Part shown: positions 24,878-32,385 of the stretch, piece after piece
How positions within the stretch are numbered: the first letter of the stretch is position 1
Layout: every line of letters begins with the position of its first letter
Source of the DNA: Candidatus Saccharicenans sp.
GTDB lineage: Bacteria; Acidobacteriota; Aminicenantia; Aminicenantales; Saccharicenantaceae
Assembly (NCBI GenBank): GCA_030018265.1
Contig: JASEFX010000010.1
Location: forward strand, 1-54,817
Reading direction: 5' to 3'
Length of the DNA: 54,817 nucleotides
Translations under genes and position numbers: made by a program
The notes under the pieces: model-generated
What the model saw: the letters and a program-made list of their open reading frames with translations, nothing else
Told to the model about the DNA's origin: nothing
The model's database searches: none

Positions 24878-26218
24878 GTGAGAAAAAAACTCGTATTTAC
24901 GTTATTGCTGGCTCTGTTTCTTTTGAATATTCCGCTTCGCTCCGCGGCCTTTCCGGGCTATTCTCCAGCCGAGTTTGAATGGCGCCGACTGGCCCTGATG
25001 GAGGCTGTTGGTCAGGGGATAATCGTTCTTTTTGCCGCCCCCGGAAACAGCGGGGCGGGCCATTTCCGTCAGGACAACGATTTCTTCTATTTCACCGGCT
25101 GTGAGGACGCCGGCGCCATTTTGGTGATGATTCCCGAAAGCCGGAGCAGTTTTCTTTTCGTCCCGCAGAAAACCGAAGGGGAAAAGAGAATGGAAGGCGG
25201 AAACAGTCTGGACGACCCGAAAGCCGGAGAAAAGCTCGGGATGAGGGCGGTCTATCCGGTAAGCTATTTTGATGAATTCCTTTCCAGAATTTCGGCCCGC
25301 CAGAAACCGGTACTCTATCTCCGGCTGTCTCCGGAAGACACTGTCTCGGAAGCGCGCTCGGAAAGAGCTCTGTTTCTGGCGCGCCAGCACCGAAATCCCT
25401 ACAACGCGCTGATAAGTCTCAATCAATTCCGGGCAGAAAAGTTCCGTCTGATGTACCCGGCGCTCGAACTTAAAGATGTAACTCCATACATAGATGTTCT
25501 CCGGATGATCAAGTCTCCGGAGGAAATAGCCATGTTGAGGTTGAACGCCAGGATATCGGCGGAAGCGGTGAAAAAGGCGATGCTGACCTCCAGGCCCGGC
25601 GCGATGGAGTACGAGCTTGAAGCGGCGGCGGTTGAAGTTCTGCTAAAAAACGGTTGCCGCGGTCCAGCCTATCCGCCTATAGTCGGCTCCGGTCCGAATA
25701 CCTGCATTCTTCATTACGATAAAAATAACCGTCAGATGCAGGCTGGCGAGCTCGTGCTGATGGATTTTGGCGGAGACCTTAATTATCTGACGATAGACAT
25801 CACCAGGACCTGGCCGGTAAGCGGCAAATTCACCGAGGAGCAGAAAAAAATTTACCGGGTAGTGCTGGAGGTGCAGAAAGCCTGCCTTGAGGCGCTTAGA
25901 CCCGGAGTTACCTCCCGTGAGGTTCAGGCCTATGTGGAGAAAAAGATGGAGGAGAAGGGGATAGACCCGCTCGGTCTCAGGGGCGGACTCGGTCATCTGG
26001 TCGGAATGTCGGTTCACGACGTTCAGAGTCCGGACCTGGTGCTGAAGGAAGGAATGGTCATGGCCATCGAACCCGGCCTGTATTATCCTGAAAAAAACCT
26101 GGGGATCCGGATTGAAGATACCGTGCTCATCACCAGGGACGGCTGCGAAATACTGACCTCAGGAGTCCCGAAAGAAATTGAGGAAATAGAAGCCCTTCTG
26201 GCCCGGAGGAAATTTTAG
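24878..26218 (+). CDS. Exported Xaa-Pro aminopeptidase (M24B)
   Basis: A protein of about 446 residues with a signal peptide (cleavage near LRSAA). The N-terminal domain (to about 190) has the aminopeptidase P features FRQDNDFFYFTG and FVP. The pita-bread catalytic domain shows the five metal ligands in MDFGGDLNYLTIDITRTWP (two Asp), GLGHLVGMSVHD (His), EPGLY (Glu) and GIRIEDTVLIT (Glu). It removes the first residue of peptides with proline in second place. A GTG at 24878 has an SD (AGGGAG) at 6-nt spacing; the ATG at 24872 touches that SD and is less likely. PgsB starts 44 nt downstream, so cotranscription is possible. Confidence 0.92.
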   Translation: MRKKLVFTLLLALFLLNIPLRSAAFPGYSPAEFEWRRLALMEAVGQGIIVLFAAPGNSGAGHFRQDNDFFYFTGCEDAGAILVMIPESRSSFLFVPQKTEGEKRMEGGNSLDDPKAGEKLGMRAVYPVSYFDEFLSRISARQKPVLYLRLSPEDTVSEARSERALFLARQHRNPYNALISLNQFRAEKFRLMYPALELKDVTPYIDVLRMIKSPEEIAMLRLNARISAEAVKKAMLTSRPGAMEYELEAAAVEVLLKNGCRGPAYPPIVGSGPNTCILHYDKNNRQMQAGELVLMDFGGDLNYLTIDITRTWPVSGKFTEEQKKIYRVVLEVQKACLEALRPGVTSREVQAYVEKKMEEKGIDPLGLRGGLGHLVGMSVHDVQSPDLVLKEGMVMAIEPGLYYPEKNLGIRIEDTVLITRDGCEILTSGVPKEIEEIEALLARRKF

Positions 26219-26262
26219 CTTCCGGTTAAAGCAAAGCAGTCGAAGAGGAGACCGTAGAGACG

Positions 26263-27486
26263 ATGGAATTGATTCCTGTCATTTCCGCCGTCGCTTATTT
26301 TCTTTATCTTGCGGCGGAAGCTGTGCCTTTCCGTCAAAAATTTAAAGTGGTGAACAGACGGATAGCAGTCAGCGGAATAAGGGGAAAATCGAGCGTTACC
26401 AGGTTGATTGCCGGCGGGTTGAAAGGCGCTGGCTTCAGAGTTCTGGCCAAGACCACCGGTTCGCGCCCGATGCTGATTTATCCGGATGGCCGGGAGGCGG
26501 TCATTCGCCGGCGCGGGCGGCCTGGCATTCTCGAGCAGAAAAAATTGATGGCTGAAGCCGCTCGGGAACAGGTTGATTTTTTAGTGAGCGAGATGATGAG
26601 CATTCAACCGGAATGTTTGCGCGCGGAGCTCCGGAATCTGGTAAAACCGGAAATCCTGGTTCTAACCAATTTTAGGGTTGATCATGTTGAATATCTAGGA
26701 GAAGACAGGGAAAGCGTCGCCCGGGCGATGCTCGGTGCTGTTCCCTCCGGGACCCTGGTGTTTCTGCCTGAGGAAGAATCGCAGCCCTGGATGACGGATT
26801 TTTCCCGGAAAAGAAGCTTCGAATTGAGAATCGTTTCCGGCAATCGAGAAACAGCCAGGTTGTGTGAGATGCTGAGTTATCCTGAATTTGAGCCTAACGC
26901 CAGACTCGCGCTATCAGTCCTGAGGCTTTTCGGGATATCTGAAGATCAGGTTATTTCCGGATGGTCCGCTCTGAATCCTGATTTCGGGAGGATGAGGGTC
27001 TGGAAAATAGAAAACCGGAATGGAAGCCATTTTTATTTTGTAAACCTGTTTGCTGTGAACGACCCTGAATCGAGCCGGCTGGCGATCGAATCGCTGACCG
27101 CCAGGGCAGGCTGGCCGAAAAAAAGAATGCTCGGGCTGATAAGTCTCCGGGGTGATCGGGGTGACAGAACCTGGCAGTGGGCTGAGTTTCTTAATTCAGG
27201 TCAGGCTGATTTCCTCGAGGGTCTGATGGTGACCGGCCCGGGCCCCCGCGCATTTCTCAGGAAATTGAAAGGACGCTTTTTGCGTTCTGACCGTCCCTGT
27301 TTTGTTTTGAAGGGAAAATCCCCGGAAGAAGATCTGGAGGAAATTAAAAGGATAGTTTCGGGATTTCAGGGAATCGGTAAAATCTCCGGTGAGAGCTGGC
27401 TGGTTTTTGCCCTGGGAAATATCGGCGGGTTCGGCCAGAGATTGATAGATTATCTGGAAAGGACTCACGATGACCTCAGAATATAG
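26263..27486 (+). CDS. pgsB: PgsB/CapB-type poly-gamma-glutamate ligase
   Basis: A 407-aa amide ligase related to Mur ligases. An N-terminal membrane segment (about 4-20) is followed by the ATP-binding P-loop VSGIRGKSSVTRLI (about 36-49). Conserved blocks include AKTTGSRPMLIYPDG, SEMMSIQPECLRAEL and LTNFRVDHVEYLG, all typical of PgsB/CapB (Bacillus PgsB is 393 aa). It should form gamma-linked glutamate, or another amide polymer, at the cytoplasmic membrane together with PgsC. It overlaps pgsC by 17 nt, indicating tight coupling. SD AGAGGAG lies upstream. Confidence 0.93.
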   Translation: MELIPVISAVAYFLYLAAEAVPFRQKFKVVNRRIAVSGIRGKSSVTRLIAGGLKGAGFRVLAKTTGSRPMLIYPDGREAVIRRRGRPGILEQKKLMAEAAREQVDFLVSEMMSIQPECLRAELRNLVKPEILVLTNFRVDHVEYLGEDRESVARAMLGAVPSGTLVFLPEEESQPWMTDFSRKRSFELRIVSGNRETARLCEMLSYPEFEPNARLALSVLRLFGISEDQVISGWSALNPDFGRMRVWKIENRNGSHFYFVNLFAVNDPESSRLAIESLTARAGWPKKRMLGLISLRGDRGDRTWQWAEFLNSGQADFLEGLMVTGPGPRAFLRKLKGRFLRSDRPCFVLKGKSPEEDLEEIKRIVSGFQGIGKISGESWLVFALGNIGGFGQRLIDYLERTHDDLRI

Positions 27487-27904
27487 TTCGTTGTTTTTCG
27501 GACTGGTGGCGGCGCTGATATTCGCCGAACTTACCGGCATCTCGCCCGGCGGGTTGATTGTTCCCGGATATTTTGCCATCTACCTTGACCAGCCCGGGCG
27601 TCCGCTGATTACCCTGGCCGCGGCTTTTCTGGCTCTTGGAGTTTATAAGCTGGCTTCGAATTATTTTATTCTTTTCGGCCGGCGCCGGTTTGTTTTTATG
27701 ATACTTACCGGCGTGCTTCTGGCTCAGGGCTGGAACTGGCTGCTGCCCGGGTTGATGGAGGAACCTCTCTCGCTCAAAGTGATCGGCTGGGTCGTGCCGG
27801 GACTTCTGGCTTCGAACCTGGAGCGGCAGAAAATCCTCCCGACGCTGGCGGCGCTGGTGTTTGTCTCGGTCTTAACCTTTCTGACAGTCAGGCTGGTTTT
27901 CTGA
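27470..27904 (+). CDS. pgsC: PgsC/CapC-type poly-gamma-glutamate synthesis membrane protein
   Basis: A 144-aa, strongly hydrophobic protein with about four or five membrane helices. The opening SSLFFGLVAALIFAELTGISPGGLIVPGYFAIYLDQPGR is characteristic of PgsC/CapC (149 aa in Bacillus). It partners PgsB in the membrane-bound polymerase/export complex. Its start overlaps pgsB by 17 nt and its stop overlaps the pgsW start (TGATG), so the three genes form one translational unit. Confidence 0.93.
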   Translation: MTSEYSSLFFGLVAALIFAELTGISPGGLIVPGYFAIYLDQPGRPLITLAAAFLALGVYKLASNYFILFGRRRFVFMILTGVLLAQGWNWLLPGLMEEPLSLKVIGWVVPGLLASNLERQKILPTLAALVFVSVLTFLTVRLVF

Positions 27905-29022
27905 TGAGCGGCGACTCGAATTTCAAGCTGATCGGACTGGCGATTATCAGCCTCATTTTTCTCGGCCTGTATGTCGCGTTTGAGCGGGATAACTGGAAAT
28001 CACTGCAGCCTGGAGCCACGGAAATCACGGCTGCCAGACTGATGGCTGAAGCTACAGAAGTTGTTAGCAGCTGTCAGAAAAGTAGCGGAATAGCTCCGGA
28101 AGACAACAAATTTGATATCAACCGGACCGGCCTGATCGGTCTGGAACACAGCCCGCTGACCACCACTCTTGGTAACCTCGAAGCGAAGAGAACGACCTGC
28201 AATCCGGCCATGGCTGCGCTGCTGGTTTACCTTTTGAAGGAAGCCGGTGTCAGGCGGGGAGAGGTGGTGGCTCTGGGCGCTTCGGCTTCTTTTCCGGCGC
28301 TCATCATTGCGGCCTATTCCGCTGCCCGGGCGCTCGACCTCGAGCTTCTGGCGATAATTTCTGTCGGGGCTTCGCAATGGGGGGCGAATAATCCGGAATT
28401 TTCCTGGCTCGATATGGAGGATTGTTTGCGCCGGGCCGGGTTTTCCCGGCAGAGACTTCTGGCTGTGGCCTGGGGAGGAGAGGACGATTCTGGCAGCGAA
28501 TATCCTGATGAATTAAAAGAGCGGTTGGTTAAAAAAGCTTCACAACTCGGACTTTCTTTTCTTCCCGGCGGAAGTCTGGAAGAAAGGGTGAGAGTTCATC
28601 TTGATTTATTTCAAAGAGCGGCCGGCCGGCGCAGGATAAAGGCTTTCATAAACATCGGAGGCAGTTCGGTTAATCTCGGGTCGGATTCTTCTATTTTGAA
28701 GCTCGAGCCGGGGCTCGCCCGGGTGAAACACATCCCGCCTGCCGGAAGGAGAGGGCTGATTCAGGAAATGGCCGCACGAAGTGTACCGGTTATTCATCTT
28801 TTGAACATTCGTCGCCTGGCGGAAACTTACGGGCTTCCCTGGGATCCCCGGCCTCTTCCTCCAGCCAGCATTCCGGCCTTAAAAGTGGCAGGTTCACCGC
28901 CCGGAAGCAAACGGTTGTTGATCCTGTACGCAGGTTACCTGACGGCGATTTTTATCTGGTTGATTCTTGCGGGGATTATTCGTAAAAAACGCGGTTGGCG
29001 GGCGCTTCGGACGGATTCTTAA
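27904..29022 (+). CDS. pgsW: PgsW-type poly-gamma-glutamate system protein
   Basis: A 372-aa protein with an N-terminal membrane segment (about 8-25), an extracytoplasmic domain and a C-terminal membrane segment (about 337-360) ending in basic residues. The NRTGLIGLEHSPLTTTLGNLEAKRTTCNP region and the ALGASASFPALIIAAY segment fit what I recall of PgsW. PgsW is reported in systems that lack PgsA/CapA, and none is visible here, so it may replace PgsA in transport or anchoring. The last 47 nt of the gene overlap the 3' end of the convergent deacylase gene. Confidence 0.82.
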   Translation: MSGDSNFKLIGLAIISLIFLGLYVAFERDNWKSLQPGATEITAARLMAEATEVVSSCQKSSGIAPEDNKFDINRTGLIGLEHSPLTTTLGNLEAKRTTCNPAMAALLVYLLKEAGVRRGEVVALGASASFPALIIAAYSAARALDLELLAIISVGASQWGANNPEFSWLDMEDCLRRAGFSRQRLLAVAWGGEDDSGSEYPDELKERLVKKASQLGLSFLPGGSLEERVRVHLDLFQRAAGRRRIKAFINIGGSSVNLGSDSSILKLEPGLARVKHIPPAGRRGLIQEMAARSVPVIHLLNIRRLAETYGLPWDPRPLPPASIPALKVAGSPPGSKRLLILYAGYLTAIFIWLILAGIIRKKRGWRALRTDS

Positions 29023-30145
29023 GGTAGAAGCCGGTGCCCTTTTCAATGACCTCGGTGTACCTCGGAACTCCGGTCATGACTATCGGTTTTTCCGGGTGGA
29101 GCTCGGTCCACACTCTCAGTATCTGAATTATAGAAGAAAGATGACGGCCGACCCTGACGTCAATCGGCCAGCCGTTCTCGTCTATTTTTTCGAACAGAAG
29201 GCCGTGTTTTCCGGCTTTCATCACAAATTCGTCCTTTCCGCTGAGAAGCAGTTCCCGGTCGGTTTTTCCCCTGGTGGCATCGAGAAACGGTTCCGGAGTT
29301 TCCAGAAGCAGAGGAATTGCCTGTGTATGATCTCCTATTTCCCGGTGGGAGAGTCCTCGAAGAGCAACCGGCGAATATTCAACACCGATCTGGAAGCCCT
29401 CTTCTGCGCTGATCATCATCGAAGCCAGAGCCGCTATGTCTTCCCCTTTCTGATGAGCCACTATCGTGGAGATCACCGGATATTGAAGTTCAGCCTCATG
29501 CAGGTCGATCACCAGGTCGATATTCTCTTCGATTATCATCCTGGTCATGGCGTGGCAGGTTCTCTCGGTCATCGTGCCTTTCGCCCGCCCCGGCCAGGTG
29601 CGGTTCTGATTGCGGATGTCCATGTAGGCCAGCTGCTGGCGTGAAGGGTAGTGGATGTAAACTTCGGGGTCAGGCCACTGGTCAAGCGGATTTGACCAGC
29701 GATCCCCCTGACGGAATTTTCTCTCTCCCCAGGGTGTTTTTATCGCATAATCAGGCGGGTAGGCGCCGCCGGGTCGGGTGGATGTGGAGGCGCTCGGATT
29801 GGCGGTGAGGATGACGAACACCCGGCCGGCGTTCACCACGGCGTTCTCGACGATAATCCAGGCAGCCAGACGGCCGGCTGGTTCTTCCGGATGCGAACCT
29901 CCGAGGATCAGGACAGAACCCTGACCTGCACCCCCATTTCCGAGCAGATAAACACTGGCATCATTTATGCTGCCTTTAATTCCGGGAAAGTAGTGGCTTA
30001 GTTTTCTTACTTCGAGGACACCCGGACCGGCCACCACCGGTTCTTTCAGGTGGCGGCTGCGGTAAAAACTGAGTCCGGAAAAGATAAACAGCGGCAGGAA
30101 AAGAGCTGTAAAAATAATTTTTCTCGACATATATCTTTCTGGCAT
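28976..30145 (-). CDS. Membrane-anchored aspartoacylase/succinylglutamate desuccinylase-like zinc enzyme (M14-type)
   Basis: A 389-aa protein with an N-terminal membrane anchor (about 9-27) and an extracytoplasmic catalytic domain. The zinc site is HPEE (His85, Glu88) plus DLHE (His216). The NRTWPG motif (about 181-186) resembles the substrate-binding Asn-Arg of AstE/aspartoacylase. That family cleaves amides of acidic amino acids, so a role in trimming or releasing a gamma-glutamyl polymer made by the facing PgsBCW genes is plausible but inferred. SD GAGG overlaps the stop of the 51-aa gene, 7 nt upstream of this start. Its 3' end overlaps pgsW by 47 nt. Confidence 0.82.
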   Translation of the reverse strand: MPERYMSRKIIFTALFLPLFIFSGLSFYRSRHLKEPVVAGPGVLEVRKLSHYFPGIKGSINDASVYLLGNGGAGQGSVLILGGSHPEEPAGRLAAWIIVENAVVNAGRVFVILTANPSASTSTRPGGAYPPDYAIKTPWGERKFRQGDRWSNPLDQWPDPEVYIHYPSRQQLAYMDIRNQNRTWPGRAKGTMTERTCHAMTRMIIEENIDLVIDLHEAELQYPVISTIVAHQKGEDIAALASMMISAEEGFQIGVEYSPVALRGLSHREIGDHTQAIPLLLETPEPFLDATRGKTDRELLLSGKDEFVMKAGKHGLLFEKIDENGWPIDVRVGRHLSSIIQILRVWTELHPEKPIVMTGVPRYTEVIEKGTGFYLKNPSEAPANRVFYE

Positions 30146-30152
30146 TTTTTCC

Positions 30153-30308
30153 TCACTTAAGACGAAACAATCTCAGCAGAAAAGGCAGAAGAGCCAGCAG
30201 ATAAAGAACCTCAGTCTGCCATTTTTTTGAACGGAGAAAATTCCAGATGAAGCATAGAGCGAAATATCCTACCATCAAATAATAGAGGACTGTAATTATC
30301 GTCGCCAT
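30153..30308 (-). CDS. Small two-helix membrane protein (51 aa)
   Basis: This short gene starts at ATG 30308, 9 nt after the permease stop, with GAGGG as SD, and ends 7 nt before the deacylase ATG. The 51 residues form a hydrophobic helix (about 4-25), a short basic turn (FLRSKKWQTE) and a second helix (about 34-46), ending in basic residues. The tight fit between two cotranscribed genes with its own SD is the main argument that it is real. By size and context it recalls the small PgsE/CapE subunits of Bacillus capsule systems (about 50 aa), but no sequence similarity is claimed. Confidence 0.75.
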   Translation of the reverse strand: MATIITVLYYLMVGYFALCFIWNFLRSKKWQTEVLYLLALLPFLLRLFRLK

Positions 30309-30317
30309 CGGGTCCCT

Positions 30318-31610
30318 CTAAAACACTGTAAGAAAAGAAAGTTTTTTACTGAAAATCACCATCAGGGTGCCGATGATGGCTATTATAATTGCCGGAACCA
30401 GACACATCTTCAGGAAGCGTGAATAGCGCTCGCGGACCCCGACCGTGGTCATGGTCAACCGCCCGATAATGGCTGTCGGCGGGAGAGCGTCGCCCAGCGG
30501 CCAGATTAGGCTCATCCCGGCCAGAACTATCACCGGGTCAAGCCCCCGGGTGTTAAATAGCAGAACCAGCGGGACTCCGAGTACTGGAGCCGCTCCCCAC
30601 ATCAAAACTGCTTCTGAAAGAGGAAGCGTAAGAAAAAGCGATGCAATAACCGCGGCTGCCGGAAGAGTGACCACCGAGACGGCGATCAAACCCCTTACCC
30701 CGGTCAGGGTCATAATCTGAACCAAAATTCCCACACAGGTCAGAGTCCCCATCAGCGGCAGCAGTTGTTCGACGGTTTCCAGAGAAGTTTTCCACAGGTT
30801 AATTTTCACCGGTGAACATAGAGTGGCCGTGGCGGCGCCCAGGGCGAAAATAAGCGGCAGTCCGAGTATCGGGAAGTGAAAGGGAAAAATCCTGCCCGCC
30901 AGCAAAAGAGCGAGAAAAACCAGGAACGGCAAACCCAGCCGCCACCAGTTCATCCGCTCCGGCGGGATCGGCAGCTCTCCCAGAGCCTTTTCCAGGTTTA
31001 CAGGTTGAGCTTTTCGCCCGAGGATGAAAATCGTGAGCAGAGCTCCAATCAGGCAGGGTATAAGAAGCGGCAGGAAGAAGCCGACATACGGCATGTTGAT
31101 TCCGGCGGCGGTCAGCATCGCCCAGAGACTTACCGGTGGAGCGGCCGCGCTGAGGCCGGCAATGATAAATATTATGGCTGCCACCCTGACCTCGTTCAAA
31201 CCCATGTATTTAAGCACAATCGCCACCAGAGAACCGGTAATCAGGACGGTAACGCTGCCGGCTCCGGTGAGGGCTCCAGGGATAAGAAGCAGAGCCGCCA
31301 GCAGAAGAAAAAGCAGCCCGCGGCGGCCATGAAAATTTTTCAGGATGGTCCTGACGGCAAAACTGACACCACCAGCTTCTTTAATAATGTTCATGAAGAG
31401 GGTAGCTGTCAGGAAGATAAGACAGATGTCGAGGTAGGTGATGGCGCCTTCAGCCAGATGCCTTACGGGGATTCCGTAACCTCCCGCGAGAGCTCCGCCC
31501 GCCGCAGCAAAGAAAAGCGATAGCTCGGTCGATACCCGCAGCAATTTCGCCGCCACATAGACGGCGATCATCGCAAAAAGTATAAGAAGAGCGCTTGAAG
31601 TGGCCGACAC
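30318..31610 (-). CDS. TRAP/DctM-like or related dicarboxylate permease
   Basis: A 430-aa integral membrane protein with about 11-12 helices and two re-entrant-type repeats (GALTGAGSVTVLITGSLVAI, and later WPLGDALPPTAIIGRLTMTT), as in the ion-transporter superfamily that holds DctM/TRAP large permeases. There is no DctQ or DctP gene beside it, so it may work alone or with the 202-aa and 51-aa proteins. A GTG start with AAGGAG at 10 nt is used. In this operon glutamate, an oligoglutamate or a related acid is a reasonable but untested substrate. Confidence 0.75.
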   Translation of the reverse strand: MSATSSALLILFAMIAVYVAAKLLRVSTELSLFFAAAGGALAGGYGIPVRHLAEGAITYLDICLIFLTATLFMNIIKEAGGVSFAVRTILKNFHGRRGLLFLLLAALLLIPGALTGAGSVTVLITGSLVAIVLKYMGLNEVRVAAIIFIIAGLSAAAPPVSLWAMLTAAGINMPYVGFFLPLLIPCLIGALLTIFILGRKAQPVNLEKALGELPIPPERMNWWRLGLPFLVFLALLLAGRIFPFHFPILGLPLIFALGAATATLCSPVKINLWKTSLETVEQLLPLMGTLTCVGILVQIMTLTGVRGLIAVSVVTLPAAAVIASLFLTLPLSEAVLMWGAAPVLGVPLVLLFNTRGLDPVIVLAGMSLIWPLGDALPPTAIIGRLTMTTVGVRERYSRFLKMCLVPAIIIAIIGTLMVIFSKKLSFLTVF

Positions 31611-31638
31611 CTGCTAATTTCTCCTTGCTGTTTCGATG

Positions 31639-32247
31639 TTATTTAGCCCGATCAACGATGATTCTGGAAATGGCATGATAGCTCTGCAGAGTGTTTTTGT
31701 TCTGGAAAACGGTTCTTTCGACAATCAGAGTGCCCAGCGCATAGTCGTCGAATCGGTAAACGCCGACATCGGTGGGATTGCCGGTAATGGTAACCAGTTC
31801 CCTGGCTCCATGCGTGACCCGGGGCAGGTTCAGCTGGTCGAGCACCAGGTTGAGAGATTCAGGGTCTTCTATGGTGAACGTCCGTCCGCTTGGATCCATG
31901 ACCACTTTAAGTTCGGGGGGTGGAGGCAGAGGAGATGTCCGGTCGAGCTGATCGCCGAGAATAAAATTGTAAATTATTCGGCGGGAATAAAGCCCCTCTG
32001 TTTCGGTAACTGTGTAATTAAACTGCGGTATTTTCGGCGGAAACAGGTCGTTCTTGATCGCTTTGAAGCTGAGCATGGTAAGTTTTGTGTTGTGGAGATA
32101 ACCGAGAATGATGCCTAAAATCACTATGGCCACGATTGTCCTGACAAGACTCTCGGTGTGCCCCCTGAACAGAATGTATATCAGCCAGATAACACAGATG
32201 GCCAGCAGGGCGGTCACGACGTTGATGGCAGTTGAGGTGGCGATCAT
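31639..32247 (-). CDS. Unknown membrane-anchored protein (202 aa), first gene of the permease operon
   Basis: I do not recognise a family. Two membrane helices (about 8-27 and 33-51) are followed by a soluble domain of about 150 residues that includes a PPPP stretch (about 109-112) and alternating strand/helix segments. An SD (AGAGGG) lies 6 nt before the ATG. The permease gene starts 28 nt downstream. By position it could be an accessory subunit of the permease or of the polymer system. It is divergent from the M28-like gene at 32386. Confidence 0.8.
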   Translation of the reverse strand: MIATSTAINVVTALLAICVIWLIYILFRGHTESLVRTIVAIVILGIILGYLHNTKLTMLSFKAIKNDLFPPKIPQFNYTVTETEGLYSRRIIYNFILGDQLDRTSPLPPPPELKVVMDPSGRTFTIEDPESLNLVLDQLNLPRVTHGARELVTITGNPTDVGVYRFDDYALGTLIVERTVFQNKNTLQSYHAISRIIVDRAK

Positions 32248-32385
32248 TTTTATCCCTCTTTTCAGTCTGATTTTATCAAATAGGAGAAAAAATTAACAGA
32301 TGGAATCTGACTGGCAAACTTTTTCTTTGCAAAATTGTTTTACAGGATGTAATATCGATATCTTATAAAATTCAAGGAGTGAGCG

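Noticed and set aside
28967-29644. 225-codon plus-strand ORF just after pgsW
   Set aside because: Fully antisense to the deacylase gene, whose HxxE and DLHE motifs are clear.
32308-32327. TGGCAAA...TTGC resembling a sigma-54 promoter upstream of the M28-like gene
   Set aside because: The distance between the GG and GC elements is about 4 nt too long for a -24/-12 promoter.
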